Shown: positions 1-13,313 of the stretch, one piece after another | Numbering within the stretch: position 1 is the stretch's first letter | Layout: each line of letters starts with the position of its first letter | DNA from: Yponomeuta sedellus | Taxonomy: Eukaryota > Arthropoda > Insecta > Lepidoptera > Yponomeutidae | Assembly: GCA_934045075.1 (NCBI GenBank) | Contig: OW203738.1 | Span: 6,625,487 to 6,689,486 of the forward strand | Length of the DNA: 64,000 nucleotides | Direction of reading: 5' to 3' | Position numbers and translations under genes: made by a program | The notes under the pieces: generated by a model | What the model was told of the DNA's origin: nothing | Seen by the model: the letters and a program-made list of their open reading frames with translations, nothing else | The model's database searches: none

Positions 1-1431
1 GCGCTTGTTTATTTTCCTCATTAGAGCGTTACATTTTCAGTCATAACTTTTACATTTATAGACCTATCGACATGATTAAAACGGTATTTTATAAAGATCG
101 CTTACTAGATTCTTATAAGGTAACAATTGTATTGATACGTGCACATATAAATTAGGAAAACACAAGAATAACTAAATATATTAGCTAATTTCCTCGTAAC
201 TAAGTGTGGGATATGGAATAACTAGACAACGCAAGTAGATATTTTATTCGGCAATGTCTCTATATCTTAAGGACTATGTAATCTAACTTTTGACATAGGT
301 TCGGGTTCGATTCCAATAAGACAACATACAAAAAACCGGTACCAAAGTGGAATTACATAAAAATTGTGTCAACATTGTTTTGCTTATTTTCGTAAGGTTT
401 TCTTAACTTAACTTGCTACTATTGATGTACTTATGCTTAGTTTACTAAGGTTCTGGGTTTTACAGGTCAAATCGCAGGTCTACAGCGTGTTTTACACTGA
501 TTTCGATATTCAAACAATAAGACATGAAATTTACGCTAAATGAGAACAACGAGACAAGTTTCGTGTTACAATTAGATGCAGGACGGTGTCCTGAGTACAA
601 ATAAACATAAATAAGCCGCTTTCCTAGGCTTTAATCAGGTTTTTTCCCCTTTTAACATAAAACAACTATCAAAGTGATTCTGCCTATCAATTTGATACTT
701 GTGAGTACTTTAATGAAGTAATTTCAATAAAATCAACTTATATCTTTGATAACAACTTATTTCTAACAGTCAAACATTATAAAAACAATCAGATTAATCA
801 ACAAATCTGTTTACAATAAATCAGCGAAACTCGTTGGCCTTGGACCGGGCCACGCCCCCTTTTTCTCCTGTCTTACGCACACCTATTGTCCAACCATGAA
901 TCTGACTGGGTCAAATTATGTGACAACTTGTTAGGTAGCGCAAGATCGTCCGTCAACAGCCGCAAACCTTGGTGTGCCATATTTATTTAACCTATGATAT
1001 ATTCTCAGCTCTCCAAACTCTTGTTCTTACTCATACCTATGTTGCAAATACACAAACTCATCAAAATCGGTGAACCCATTTATGAAGAGTTCGATAACAT
1101 GCACAGTGAGATTGTTATATATTAAATTTACTAAGGTTGTAACTTGTAAATGCTAAATCTGGTATGTAATGTAAGTTTTTATGTATGTACAGCATGAGCC
1201 CAAGTTAAATTGAAAAAAATACAGTTAACTATTTATTTGTACAAGTTCAATTTGCATCCAATACAGAAATTTTCATCGATCTAACTATACCTACATAGCG
1301 AGCTTTATGCATTTAAAATTTTAGAGCACAGCTTAAGGAAAAAGAACTTGTGATTGTTTTTTATCTCTTAAGTTTCATGTTTGACAAAAGTTATTATGAA
1401 CATTTAAAAAAAAACTGTATCATCTAATGTT
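1..1431. other. AT-rich stretch without a recognised gene
   Basis: No reading frame longer than about 60 codons and no motif I recognise on either strand. There are short A/T runs only. It may be intergenic or intronic DNA. Confidence 0.5.
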
Positions 1432-2770
1432 GATGTAGAAGATGTATTTACGGAAATGGCTGGTTATGCTATAAATTATTTAATTAATTAATCAATAATT
1501 TATTGCACAACCAGCGTCACATCCAAATTGTTTGAAATTCCTGGTTCCTGAAGATGGGTAACCTGTGTATCAGGAACCAGAGCAGTAATTTTAAATTACA
1601 CAGAAAATTACAAAAAGCAAGAAGAACACGTAAATTAAATAATAGGTAAAATTAAAAAAACATTTAATGTTTGTCCTTTTAACCTAGCGACAGTCTTGGT
1701 CAGCACTACTAGGAGAGGGTATAGAAATAAACATTAAAATTCAGGCTATTTATAAACGTACTTATAAATCAGTAATTAACTTATAAAAATTAATTTGTTT
1801 TTATGAAATTAAATGACATTCAATAATGTCCTAACTTAATCTTATCTAAGCATTGTGCTATCTTCGGGTAACCTGAAATAAATAATTATTAATTAAAAAC
1901 CACTATCAATCCAAACTTTTTTTTATGACAGATGGACACCCTTGAAGTTCTTTATTAATTTGACAGCAAACCGTACATATAAAAACCAGTACAGCTGGAG
2001 ACCTTTTTTTTCACAATGGTGGTGCGATTTCTTCGCTACATTATTATTATATTACGACACTTAGATTATGTAGCGAAAACTATTCTATCTGATATAATAT
2101 GAACCTATCTTATTACAAGTTTTATATTTTTTGAAAGAAGGTGGTAATATTAGAAGTTAACATAATAACAAAACCCCTTTTGGTAGTTTTTAATTTATCA
2201 CGCTAAAACTATAAAAATATCAATGCAATCAATAGATTCAACCAGGAAAAAATATTTCTCGATAATCATAAACAATCGAATCGATAACTTCAAAGAACGT
2301 TACTGGATAGACTGGATATACTAAATATCCATAACTTTTTCACTGAGGTAGTGGGAAACTCCCATCCCTATCGCCCTAAAATGTAAAAATGATGTAAAAA
2401 TGGGTTTTGTACATCCCAATATCACACACGCCATTCCGATACTATAAATCTCCACTAAATTCCACTTCAAATTGTCTTAAAACAACCCAAAAAACACAAG
2501 CCTTTCGGAGACGACGCAATTCAACACCTCTTGTCTAACACACTGCCAAATCGAAAAGACTTGGCAGGCCACTAAGAGCTGTAATTTTTAAGCCGAATTA
2601 GACCTCTCTAATTCGGGAGCATAATGGTAACCAAAGGTAACCAACTGACAATTGAGGGTGGTACGGTCTGAATAATACCACAACACACTACTACAGTGTA
2701 TCCGTTCTTAAATGGCAAAACGAGTAAACAAACATGGCTGACCAATAAAATGTGACATTTCATAGTGTTG
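1432..2770. repeat. Dispersed repeat, copy A
   Basis: This segment matches 20030-21620 in the same orientation with many substitutions and indels. Shared landmarks are the block around 1500-1600 (ending cctggttcctgaag and the following aggaaccagagcag), the block around 1660-1760, the ggtaacctgaaataaataatta block near 1868, and the block 2400-2700 ending tggtaaccaaaggtaacc. Copy A lacks about 130 bp that copy B has near 20400-20530, and those missing bases encode most of a THAP-like exon. Its ends were not defined. It could be a non-autonomous DNA transposon derived from a THAP-containing element; that is inference. Confidence 0.6.
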
Positions 2771-5494
2771 GTTGTTACTGAATGAATGAAGGATTTCATT
2801 ATTGAATGAATGGAATGAATGAAGTATAAGTCATAAAATAAAATAATTATGTAATATTAGTATCGCAATCCATCTGCTACACTGAACTCGACCCATACAT
2901 ACCTACAAACTGGGACAAAAAAGTTAAGAAAATTCCGCTAATAAATGTTGGCGGTAATGCTATCTTCTCAATAAAGAGTTCTTAAGATCGATGTCAATGT
3001 TCTGTTGCATTGCATAATTGAACAAACATTAAGATTATGTTTTGTTTGATTGGATGATTTAGTTTTAGACTTCATTTAATTTCATAGATTCTCTGACTAA
3101 TGGCATCCAGCATGTTTTTTGATAAGTTTCAAATAAAAAATAAATAATAAACGAGGATAATAAGTAACAACGACAAACTGTTTAAAAATACATTTATTTC
3201 TTCCTTTTATCACACTACAATGCTATAATAATAGCATTATTTATGAAATGAAAAGGTTTTATTCAAAGTCGCACAGAAACTGCGGCTTAATGAACGCTAC
3301 AATTCAAGCTAGGTGTCCATTACAAAATCTAGATCATTTAGGAGAAAAATGGGGGTTTGTGCTGCGAAAGATATCATTTTTAGTTTTTTTTATACTGATT
3401 TGGAGATATTTAGAAAATCTCATCTGGCTACCCTGGCTACAGCAACGTGAAAAAAACTGTTTGGTCGCTGGCTCAGCTGATCCACTGGCTGTTTTATATA
3501 CCGCTTTAAAACTGACAGAATTTCAAGCATGCTTGAAGAACAACGGTATAACCCACAGAGTAAAATTTGAAAACAAAATCGCCGGATTGTGGGGTGATGG
3601 ATGTAGTTGCGGTCTATACCGTTGGCTCGCAGAAAATAAAAAAAACTGCGGTAAAGAAAACTGGTGGCTCGCTAATGGAGCACCCGCTTAACATGCAAGG
3701 TTTTAGTAAAAAAATCAATTAAACTTTAATTCTTTATTCCCACCGCACCTACTCTATTTTGTTATTTTTATGATTCCGGACTTCTTAAATAACATAACAG
3801 CGCAATTTCGTTCATTCGTTCTTTCATTCACCTCATACAACCGTATCCCACCACTAAAAAAAATGTCAAACTAAACTGTGTAGTTTTGCTAACCTGTGAT
3901 CAGAAAATCAGTGTATTTAGAATTTCGGCAAAAAATCATACTTTTAATCACAAATTCAGCCAGTTTTCGGTAAAATGTGATGCCCCTGTGTCTTAACTAG
4001 TGTCTACAACTAAATGTGGTAACCTACATCGAGTGATGCTTCCGGAATTCGTGTTTTGTGGTCGAGTGAGGTTTGTTTACTCGTTATGCCATTTAAAAAC
4101 GGATACGGTATATATTTTTCTCTGTATAACACGTGGTTGGCGACGTTTCAAACTAACGAGACAAACATGTGTCATGTCGATACTTGTAATTTCAATTGGC
4201 GTAAAGCACAAAACCTGACTTTACAGGAGAGCCAAAATAAGTTTTTATTTTAGTTCTATATTAATTTCGTTTGTGTTTTTAAAGTTATAAAAAAATGATT
4301 TAGACGAAATATATCTAAAATCCTGAGATGCAGACGATGAAATATTAAGGTCGAGCGGTTGAAATTAAGAAACACAACAATTTTAATCGGGAATGTGGTT
4401 TCAAACTGTCGTTAAAGGTGGGATCCGGTCATCAATAAGTGTTCGAGTCGAAAAAAGTCGCATGGCTTATCGTCCGACATTGTCAGTGTAGTGTGTCGCA
4501 ACAACCCTAACAGTGCTTTGTGATGCCTGATTGAGGGTAGTCTGAAACCTTATCAGCCGAAGATGCGGAAACAGTAATACACATCATAAAAGTCTCTTCG
4601 GGAATCTACGTTCGCGCAGACTAGGAAGAAGTTTAAAGAAAGTACCCGAAGCTATAAGTACATTCAACATGATCTTTAACCGATACGGTTAAGGTGCAGA
4701 ATTGATTGCTACCTATTTCGCTCACGCTAATATTGCCAAACTAATAGTCACCTGCATCGATGACGTTGAATCAACCAATAGCAACAAAGGCGCGCGGCCT
4801 GCCATAAAATGAAACTATCTGATGGGTCGATCAACTTGCCGCACATCCAAAATTTGGTCATCTGCGCAGGTACATCCGGGTGGATCTACACGAATTGTCG
4901 CTAATTCGTCATTGTTCTCATTAATCTCTCACAGTTCTCAGCACAACAGAAATGTACTAAGTATACAGTTATTGTCGTTTTAGTATGTAAGTTTGTCAGT
5001 CAACTCCAACTAATATAGAAATAAAAATATCTCTTAACAACTGTTGCACTGACAACATAATAAGTGTGACACTTCCAAGGACAATGACGACGACAATTTG
5101 AGTAGATTCACCCATCCGCGAGACTTATTTCTTGTGTAGCACTGTACCAGCCATCAGTCTTCCATAGATAAGTATATTTACTGGCGCAGTCTTCTTGTGA
5201 CCACGATGACTGTAACGTCGTCGAATCGTTGAGGTAAAATAGCAATAAATTACTACGCGATTAAGCCCCGAAAATATTCTAACAAAGGTTGGACACATTT
5301 TTAAACTCTTAAGGAAGATACGTCTTGTTACTTCTTTTTTCTGTTATAATGGGATGGTATCGCTGGTAGGTTTGCAATGTAGGATCTCACATGTTATTTG
5401 GCCTCTTCGGAGAACGTTTCAGCAACATTCGGCCTCCTTCTATCACATTGAGCAATGAACAGACTTTGACGTAAAGCACATTCAGCAATATCTA
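2771..5494. other. Region without a supported gene; contains an inverted repeat
   Basis: The segment 4066-4107 is the imperfect reverse complement of 2694-2735 (about 36 bp, core tttaaatggc), so these may be the terminal repeats of a decayed element of about 1.4 kb. Bases 4120-4170 also match 21560-21600 (core cacgtggttggcgacg). A 147-codon open frame at 3248-3691 has low-complexity composition and no recognisable motif, so I do not call it a gene. Nothing recognised in 4260-5490. Confidence 0.4.
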
Positions 5495-5502
5495 AATATT
5501 TG

Positions 5503-6250
5503 GTTACCGTTTCGATTGCGCGGCCATGTTCTGTTTTCAAAAAGTGCTAATGTCAGGTTTTTGTCGAAATTTGTCAAAACTGAATGGTGAAAACCACAGA
5601 ACAATGTGAAAACCAAAAATTTGTCAAAGCAGTAATAAAGAAGTTATTGAGGTTTGAAGATGGCTGCGCGAACGGCTTGCGGAGAACTGCGCGGCCATGT
5701 CAGATCTCGACATCTACAGGGTCTACAGGCCTGGTTTTTTTGTCAATGCAAGTTTGAATTTGTCAACAAATATCGAAGAAAGAAAATTCATTCTATCACC
5801 ATAACTTGAGAAGATATCGACGCCTGAACGCCATGGCCGTGCAATCCTCCGGTTCCGATTTCTTCAGGTTGTTTTTTTCGTAATCAGGGTTATCTAAATT
5901 AGTCAGAACCGATGTTCAGAGATTAGTCTTAATTTGTCAAAGCCGATGAGGTTCGAATTTACACTCGTTTTCTCATCAGACAAACAAAATTACTGAAAAC
6001 CTAAGGACGCTGGCCGCGCAATCGAAACGCTTTTTCATATGCCGATATCTAGTAAACAAAACAAGTCTGGGATATGATTTATGTACCAAATTCTTTGACA
6101 TTTTAGGCTACTTCGATTAACTTATCCTTTCACCACAAAAACCTATCGTAACGAGAGCTATTTAAAAAAATATAACCTCTCACACAATGTTTGGATAGGG
6201 TGACCATAATATCAGGTTTCACGTAAATTCACGTAACCGCTCACTGGTAC
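5503..6250 (+). repeat. Left inverted arm of the long-armed transposon
   Basis: Reads as the reverse complement of 13314-14346 over its full length with scattered mismatches, apart from the MITE inserted in the right arm. The inner boundary is near ccgctcactggtac (6237-6250), matched by gtaccaatgagcgg at 13314. Fragments such as 14323-13970 on the minus strand are open by chance within this arm. Confidence 0.75.
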
Positions 6251-7320
6251 AGTGACGAAAAGATCTTTTAAGTCCTTTGTATATGTTAGCTACGAGTAGG
6301 TACTTTAAACGTCTGGCTTTTTTAAAATACTTACCTAAACTACGCTACAAAAAAGGTAGTGGAGGCCGTGTCCATACGGCTGCGGTGGCGTTGCAAGTTA
6401 CAACCTGGCAGTAACACTCCCTTTCGTGTCGACTAGGTATGGGTGCGTTTGATGACATGAACGTCTCGTAAAACCACTGATTTTATTCTGCGGAACCTAT
6501 GTGAGTAGGTGCGTAACCCTAACGAATGTTATTGCGACGAGTATGAGGACCTCGGCCCTTGTTGTTAACTAAACAAACTTTTAAAATGTATCATGAAATG
6601 GGATGTTAGAAGTATTTTTTATCAACAGACTTCGAGACTGCCAAACCCTTTACTTTGAAATGAATGAGTGACTTATGGAGGACTAAACAATAGCAAGTAA
6701 GTACGTCCGTAACCGAAAAGAAGTTACTTATTCTATTAGGAGATATTATTTGAGCTGAAAATTAACATAGAATAATGAATGCATTCACACAAAACGTAAC
6801 AGAAACAATTAGCACTTATGGATGTAAGTACCTAAGTACTAACACATTTATAGGTAGGTAACCGTAGTACATAGTAACACGAAATACACGAATCGAAGCT
6901 ATAGGTAGGTACCTACGCCGAGCTCTCGACGTTTCTGGGATGTTCTAGTACTATGAACTTTTTCACAAACTACCTACTTATTTTTATTTTTACGGATTTG
7001 AGCAGAAATAATAGTTTTAAGTACTTTAGACTTATTTTATGGAACTATTGATTATGGGCAGAGATTCTCTTTATAGTTTACTTGGGCTGAGATGAAAATA
7101 ACTAGGTATGGGACCTTGTTTGCGTAATTATCAATAGGGAACTTTTTAATTTGTAATTGGACAATGGAATTTACGTACTTATGCGTAACAATTGGTATAT
7201 ATTTTAACGGAAACGGGCAGAAAATATGACAACAAGTGGACTGTATGATGGGTTGCCGGTATAATTAACGGCTCAAAGACCAAAAATGGTAGTTAGCCAG
7301 GGTCGGCTAGGTCTACCTCA
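6251..7320. other. Internal segment of the long-armed transposon, left of the LINE
   Basis: No open frame of note and no domain recognised. It is continuous with 12836-13313 once the LINE and one copy of its target duplication are removed. Confidence 0.5.
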
Positions 7321-7477
7321 CGATGGGCTGATTTTTTTTTTTTAATTTTTTTTATAATCTTTATTTGAAAGGGTTTTGTACAAAAAATGACAATGTCACC
7401 CTTATAGATACAGACAGACAGACAGTACAGATTTTGACGTTAATGCCACAAGTATTACATGTTACTTAAAATTTAAC

Positions 7478-10400
7478 TTAAATGTTGCTTATACTACTAA
7501 CTCTAGCAGAAATACCAAATTTGGCTACCTTCAATAGCATTTTGGCTTCATCAGAGAGAGGGAAAGCCAAAATGCTATTGCAGCCGCCCATGGCATAAAA
7601 AAAGGAATTATCAAAGATTTGTCTTCTAATTACTTCATTCCGGGCACATTCCACAAGTAAATGGTAAACATCTTCCATAACATTACACTCGTCGCAATTT
7701 GGTGATTCAACTTTTCGCATCAGAAACGCAAACTTATTGAGAGGAAAGTGTCCCGAACGAAGTCTCAAAACAAGAACTATGTCTCTTCTATTCATCTCAC
7801 AATGTTCGAACCATGGTGAATGTAGGGGGCAAGACTGTATCGTCTTATACCAAATACCGGCGCTAAGCGATCTTACATCAAAGTACTCCTTCCAAAGCTT
7901 ACAGCACTCTTTCTTTACATACGGCAACAATTCTGTATAGAATGGCATACAAGGCTGCGGATCACCGTCTGAGATTGCCAGTTGCGCAAGTCGATCCACC
8001 TCTTCGTTACCCGGTATACCTATGTGCGAGGGCACCCATTGCAAAACGACAGTCTTGCCCCTAGTTTTTAGATTATGCAAACATTTTATAATGACGTAAG
8101 CTATCGGAGTTCCTCGGATGTCCGAGGAACAACGAGCCACGTGCTGGAGAGCACTCTTTGAATCCGACAAAATGACAAATTTATCACCCTCTAAAGAACT
8201 GATGTACGAAAGAGCCTCGGAAATCGCAAATAATTCTGCCGACATTATCGAGATTTCTGTAGAAATCTGGAACCTCATGGAGCTTTCTAACTGCGGATCA
8301 AAGAATGCTGCTCCTATGCCACTAGGTTCTTTGGAACCGTCGGTAAATAGTTTATAATAATCAAAATATTTTTCCCTTAAATAATTTGACACAGTATTAA
8401 AAAGATAGTTTGTCGCGAGCTGCCTCTTACATTTGGAAATACCACTTACATCGCATATAATAGAAGAAGAAAGATCAATGTTGCTGAGCCACGTGTCCAA
8501 TGAAAACATTTCTAAATGGATACTACTATGTACTGGAAGAGATTTAAGTGAGTTATGTACTATCGTTAACAGTGGTTTCTTCTTCATGATCCAGTATCTC
8601 GTGATATCGCATAACATAGCTAATTCATCGAAGAGTTCAAGGTTCTTACAGCAGTCAAAGGATTTTGTTCTAAGCCAAAATTTACTGGCGAGAAATCGCC
8701 GACGGAGATACAAAGGTTGTAGAGCAAGCTCGCTCTCCATGGCATGAATAGGCGTACTTCTAATAAAACCTCCTATTACCCTCATCGCTTGGTTTTGTAC
8801 TTTATCCAGCTTGTACACATGACTTTTGACACTGCAATCGTAAAGAAAACTACCATAGTCCAAGCGACTGCGGATTACAGCTATATAAAGTCTTCTAAGG
8901 TGCTTGGGATGTATGCCCCATCCAGACCCAGACAAAACTTTAAATATATTGAAAAATTTCAAAGCTTTTTGACACGTTTCATTTATATGTTTACCCCATC
9001 TTAAAGATTGATCAAGCCATAACCCCAAGTATTTAACATTGTCAACCACCTGTAAAGTCCTTTCATTTAATTTGATATTTATATTATCTCTTCGAAACCC
9101 CCGTTTAAATAAACATATTTTTGTTTTCCTATATGAGATCTGGAGACCTAAATCGTCTACTATTTGAGACATAAGATTCAAAGCCATTTGTAAATCAACC
9201 TCTGCTTCAGCCAACCTTGGAGAAGAAACGTATAGGACGAAATCGTCAGCGTACTGAGATATGCAAACCTCGACGATGTTTTGACATATCCGCATAGTGG
9301 CAACGTTAAACAAAACTGGAGAAAGAGGGTCACCTTGTGCCAAACCTCGACCGGTAAACCTTTTGATGTTACCTACCTCATCACATCTTAAGTTTAAATG
9401 CCTATCGAACATGAACTGCCACAAATATTTACATATGGTTGACCCAACTCCCAAACCATCTAATGTTCGTAACAAGCAACTGATATCAACATTGTTATAG
9501 GCGTTGTCAATATCAATAAAACATCCCACCGTAACCAGGCCTTTTGAAAATCCAATCTGAATATTGGTAACAAGCCGGGAGAGGCTGTCAAGACATGATC
9601 GTGACTTCCTAAACCCTACAATCTCCTTAGAGAAGCACTGATTTTTTTCTAAAAACCACTCTAATCTTCGCTTAATGATTGTATGGAAAATCTTACAAGG
9701 GCAAGACATCAATGCAATAGGTCGAACAGCTGACCCAGTATGGGAGCCATCACCTTGCTTCGGAATAGGAACAATCTTAACCTCGCGCCATTGTTCAGGT
9801 ATATATCCAGAAGAAAGAAATTTATTAAACAAGGATGCTAAAATGGACTTACCTACGACTGGCAAGTGTTTAATCATAGAAAATTAAATACCGTCTTCTC
9901 CTGGACATGTGTCTTTGGTTTTGATAGCAAGACTTAATTCCTGAACCGAAACAGGTGAAGAAAGCTGAGTATTTATCGAAACAAAGGTAGGAGCCTCAGG
10001 TGTGACATAGTCAGGAGCTAATCCATGCAATAATTTATTCGCTTTATCAGAGTCTATAGCCAGTCTTGGCAACTTGTATCCTTTTAGCCATTTCATTCGC
10101 CTCCACATATCACTAGCTGAAGTTGTACTGTCTATGTTGTTGCAGAAATCCTGCCATGCTTTCCTTTTAGCGTTTCTAATCAAACGTTGAGCAGTTGATA
10201 TTTTAATCTGAAGAGATTCTAGATTTTGTGGAGTTGGGTTTCCTCTAAATAACGCTAAGGCCAGGCGACGTTCTGCAACTGCTCTTGAAAGTTGCTGGTT
10301 CCAGTAAGGCTTTGGTTTGAATTTCTTTAAGCGAATAGGATTATGACATGTCTTTACATAGGGTATGTGCTTGTCAGCAGCTTTGCTGACAATCTTCATA

Positions 10401-11210
10401 AACTGGTCATAAGCTATCTGTGGATCATGTGGGATAGATATATCAGTAAACGAACTTTCGATGCTGTCCTCATAACCCTTCCAATCAGCTTGTCTAAAGT
10501 TTCTGCGTCTAGTAAAATTTGAATGAGCTATGAATTCAGTTTGGTACATAATAATCAGATGGTCACTGCCAAGGTTTTCATTAGTAACCTTCCATTCGAA
10601 TTTCATAGAAATGTCTGCAGTCACCATTGTGAGATCTGGAGACGAGATTTGCATTCTATTATTGACCAATTTCATATAGGTAGGAGATCCATCGTTTAAA
10701 AATATGAAGTTATTGTCTAGCATGCAGTCAAAAAGGGCTGATCCTCTTGCATCCGTCTTAGTAGACCAGCTGGAGTGATGTCCATTTACACCTCCCGCTA
10801 TAATAGTTTTCTCACTGAACAAAGACAGTAATAAATCCCAATCACTAGAAGATGTGTGCACATTAGGCGGACAGTAAATGGCTACAATGTTCTGTAAGTG
10901 TTCACAATTTAGCAGTCTGACATGGAGAACTTGGATACCATGGTTAGGACAGCTTATTCGGCATGTCTGAGATTTAACTGAAGCATGTGTAACGATAGCA
11001 ATCCCTCCCCATGAATCGCTTCTATCTTGACGAAATATATTGTAACCACTGATTCGTAAACGGCTTTCAGGCTCCAACCAAGTCTCACTGAGGATAGCAA
11101 CATGGATTTTTTTCTTGAGCCAAGAAGCTCTCGAATTCCGCCAACTTTGGACGTAGACTCCTTGCGTTCCATTGTATGCAGTTCACTAAAATATTATTGC
11201 TACTACCCAT
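7478..11210 (-). pseudogene. Non-LTR ORF2: endonuclease, reverse transcriptase, RNase H (broken)
   Basis: The frame starts at ATG 11210 with the usual QWNARS endonuclease opening. An extra base in the A/T homopolymer at 11107-11113 shifts the frame just before the SETWL motif. The frame then continues to an in-frame TAA at 9884-9886, directly after the CPGEDGI motif, and resumes to 7478. Endonuclease: the normally invariant GDFN motif reads GGVN, so the catalytic Asp is lost, while GSDH is present. Reverse transcriptase: FIDIDNAY, LAQGDPLSPVLFN and YADD (about residue 207 of the second part). RNase H: FTDGS, the SAELFA Glu, SDSKSAL and WVPSHIGIPGNEEVD, all present. A C-terminal C-x2-C...H-x4-C cluster follows. 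Full length would be about 1,240 residues, normal for the family. Confidence 0.85.
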
Positions 11211-11388
11211 TTTGTTTGATTAATGACTTAAATATAGGCCAATCCGAGATGTATTCAACAGCAAGGGATATCACCCACTCAAACAAAATACTAACACACG
11301 ATTTAAATTTTTCTTCCATCTTCAATTGATCAGAAAATATAGTTTCGTTCAAGTTCAGTAAAAGATCACGAAAACGCGATTTTCTTTT

Positions 11389-12709
11389 CTAATTATGTTC
11401 ATTATTATCCATATGCGTCTTATTCTGATTCTGATCCTCAATCTCGCTATCCGTTGAAGAAGCCATAAACCACTCCATAGTTTCCTGTACGCACGATTTT
11501 TTTGGTCTACTCTTCACCTTATCTTTTTTCTTTTTACGCTCTGGAGTTTTTAATGTATTGCCTTCCGCACTTGGGGCTTCAATGGACTTACACGGACTAG
11601 ACGCTATTTGAGCGTAGGTGTGCGGTCTAGTAAAATGTTCTTCCGAACTTCGAGGAACTGGCTGTATCGATGCAGGTGATTGGTGATATGTGGCTTTCAA
11701 AGTTTGTACAGATGGGGGTTCCGGTGATGGTGGAACATACATAGTCAAAGCTCTTCTAAAAGAGCAGTTGTATTCTGCCATTATCTCCCTTATTTTCTTC
11801 TCTTTTACATATATAGGACATGTTCTGGATAGAGCCATGTGGTTTCCAGAGCAGTTGGCACATTTGTAAATGTCAATTTCACAATTCTGGTGTGAGTTGG
11901 TACATTTGGGGCAAATAAACTTCGAAGATGGGCAAGTCCTCATTGTATGACCAAACTTCCAGCATCTCGAGCACTGCGTAACTGGAAAAATGTAAGGAGC
12001 TACTGCTACCCGGGTATTGTGGGTGAATACATATGCAGGCAAAGAAGGACCTTTAAAACATATCTTCACATTCCTCCCAACCACCGTGTTCCAAGGCCCG
12101 TCGCTTTAGTCTTTTGACATACAGTATCGGAATATCGCTGGAAAGATTTTCTTGGATTTCTTCGTTAGATAGTTCTGCATCTATGTCACGAATTACCCCG
12201 TACGACACACCGACTTCGTATGTTTTTTGACACCTAAATCCCCTCTCACTGAATGTTTTGTTTTGTATTAGCATCTCAGCGCTTTCATCGTTATTAAACT
12301 GAATCAAAACCTTATAACTGTTAGTGTATTTTACTCTCACGACGCCAGGTATATTTTCAGATTTTAACAAACGGGCCAGGCCAATCTGTTTTGGTAATTT
12401 CTCCTGGGAAGTAATACAGATCTCGATTCTTTCATCCGGGACCCTCACAGTTTCAGTATCGGTGGTAAAACTCCGAGCAAGTAACTTCCTTCGCCGCATC
12501 ACAGTTGTCCAAACTTCGCCTGGGTCATTCTCACGACTTCGCTTTTCAGCGCGAGCAAGGCTCGATGCCCTACCCTCCGAATTCTCACACTGCGATAGAT
12601 TTATCTGCACCTCCTCTCTCTCACTATTTCGCCTCATCACTGCATCCGCATTCCGTTCGTTCCCACTCTCATCCGTTAACAAATTATGGTCACTGTCACT
12701 ACTAGCCAT
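11389..12709 (-). pseudogene. Non-LTR ORF1 (Gag-like, three CCHC knuckles), frameshifted
   Basis: Starts at ATG 12709 (MASSDSD) with an acidic, charged N-terminal part and an RNA-binding-like middle region. The frame ends at 12053 after a shift somewhere near 12085-12110. The second half is open from 12084 to 11389 in another frame and carries three zinc knuckles (CSRCWKFGHTMRTC, CPKCTNSHQNC, and CANCSGNHMALSRTC), then a Ser/Pro-rich tail with a Lys cluster (KKKKDK). The related ORF1s at 29997-31574 and 55211-56611 read uninterrupted through the equivalent join, so this is decay and not programmed frameshifting. The product would bind element RNA in the ribonucleoprotein particle. Confidence 0.8.
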
Positions 12710-12835
12710 AGTCAATTACAAAAATAAGCATTTTAAATAAAATGCAACAAAACAATGCGCGCTTTGTTTACGCTAACACAAACCGGTCGAACGTCCTGCC
12801 TTCGCAAGCGCGCGGCTGTCACCGATGGGCTGATT

Positions 12836-13313
12836 GAGAGAGCGGAATGGGATGTGATGTGAATGGACTTACTTGATGATGGTGGATGATGGATCGCTTT
12901 AGCTGTTTTTGAACTAAAACTTTCGTAAGCACAACACATTGTAGACTTTTAGTCCGGATTTACTTACGGGTGTTGTTATATCGTTAAAAGTCCGACCAGG
13001 TTTAGCTTTAGCTGTTGGGCAGATGATGAGCGGTGATGGATGAGTTGATGCGTCCAGCGCACGGAGAACACTCCTGCACTGTTTACTTATAGTCTAATAT
13101 TGTTCTTTGAGCTGATAAAGTTTATTGGTCACCAAATGTCTATCACTTCACGAGAATTCGAGCACTTATCACGCGCGTATGTCACAGTGCGAATGTGTGT
13201 GCAGATGGATGGATAATTAGTAGCGGCGCTAGCGACGGCACCGGAACGAATGAGTAGTGAATGAGTGACCACAGATTCATGAATACGTCGCGCAATCGAT
13301 TCTCGCGCGAACA
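12836..13313. other. Internal segment of the long-armed transposon, right of the LINE
   Basis: Contains repeated gatgatgg-like short motifs (12870-12890, 13020-13050) and no convincing coding frame. Confidence 0.4.

Larger units (their letters stand above)
7332..12822 (-). mobile_element. Non-LTR retrotransposon (I-superfamily-like), full length but disabled
   Basis: The element runs right to left. Its 3' end is an A-rich tail, read as the T run 7331-7353 on the plus strand, preceded by an AATAAA-type signal. The 5' end is near 12822. The sequence cgatgggctgatt flanks both ends (7321-7333 and 12823-12835) and is the target-site duplication. It codes an ORF1 with CCHC knuckles and an ORF2 with APE-type endonuclease, reverse transcriptase and RNase H. 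The presence of RNase H excludes the Jockey clade and fits the I superfamily (I, Nimb, LOA, R1). Both ORFs carry frameshifts or stops, so this copy cannot retrotranspose by itself. The 5' UTR is about 110 bp. Confidence 0.85.

Noticed and set aside
3248..3691. 147-codon open frame as a gene
   Set aside because: Low-complexity Trp/Lys/Asn-rich translation, repeated short DNA words, no motif and no splice or promoter context.
12053..12110. Programmed frameshift in LINE ORF1
   Set aside because: Related ORF1s in the window read through the same region uninterrupted, and ORF2 of this copy is also broken, so decay is simpler.
12324..12740. Plus-strand 138-codon frame
   Set aside because: It is the antisense shadow of LINE ORF1 on the minus strand.
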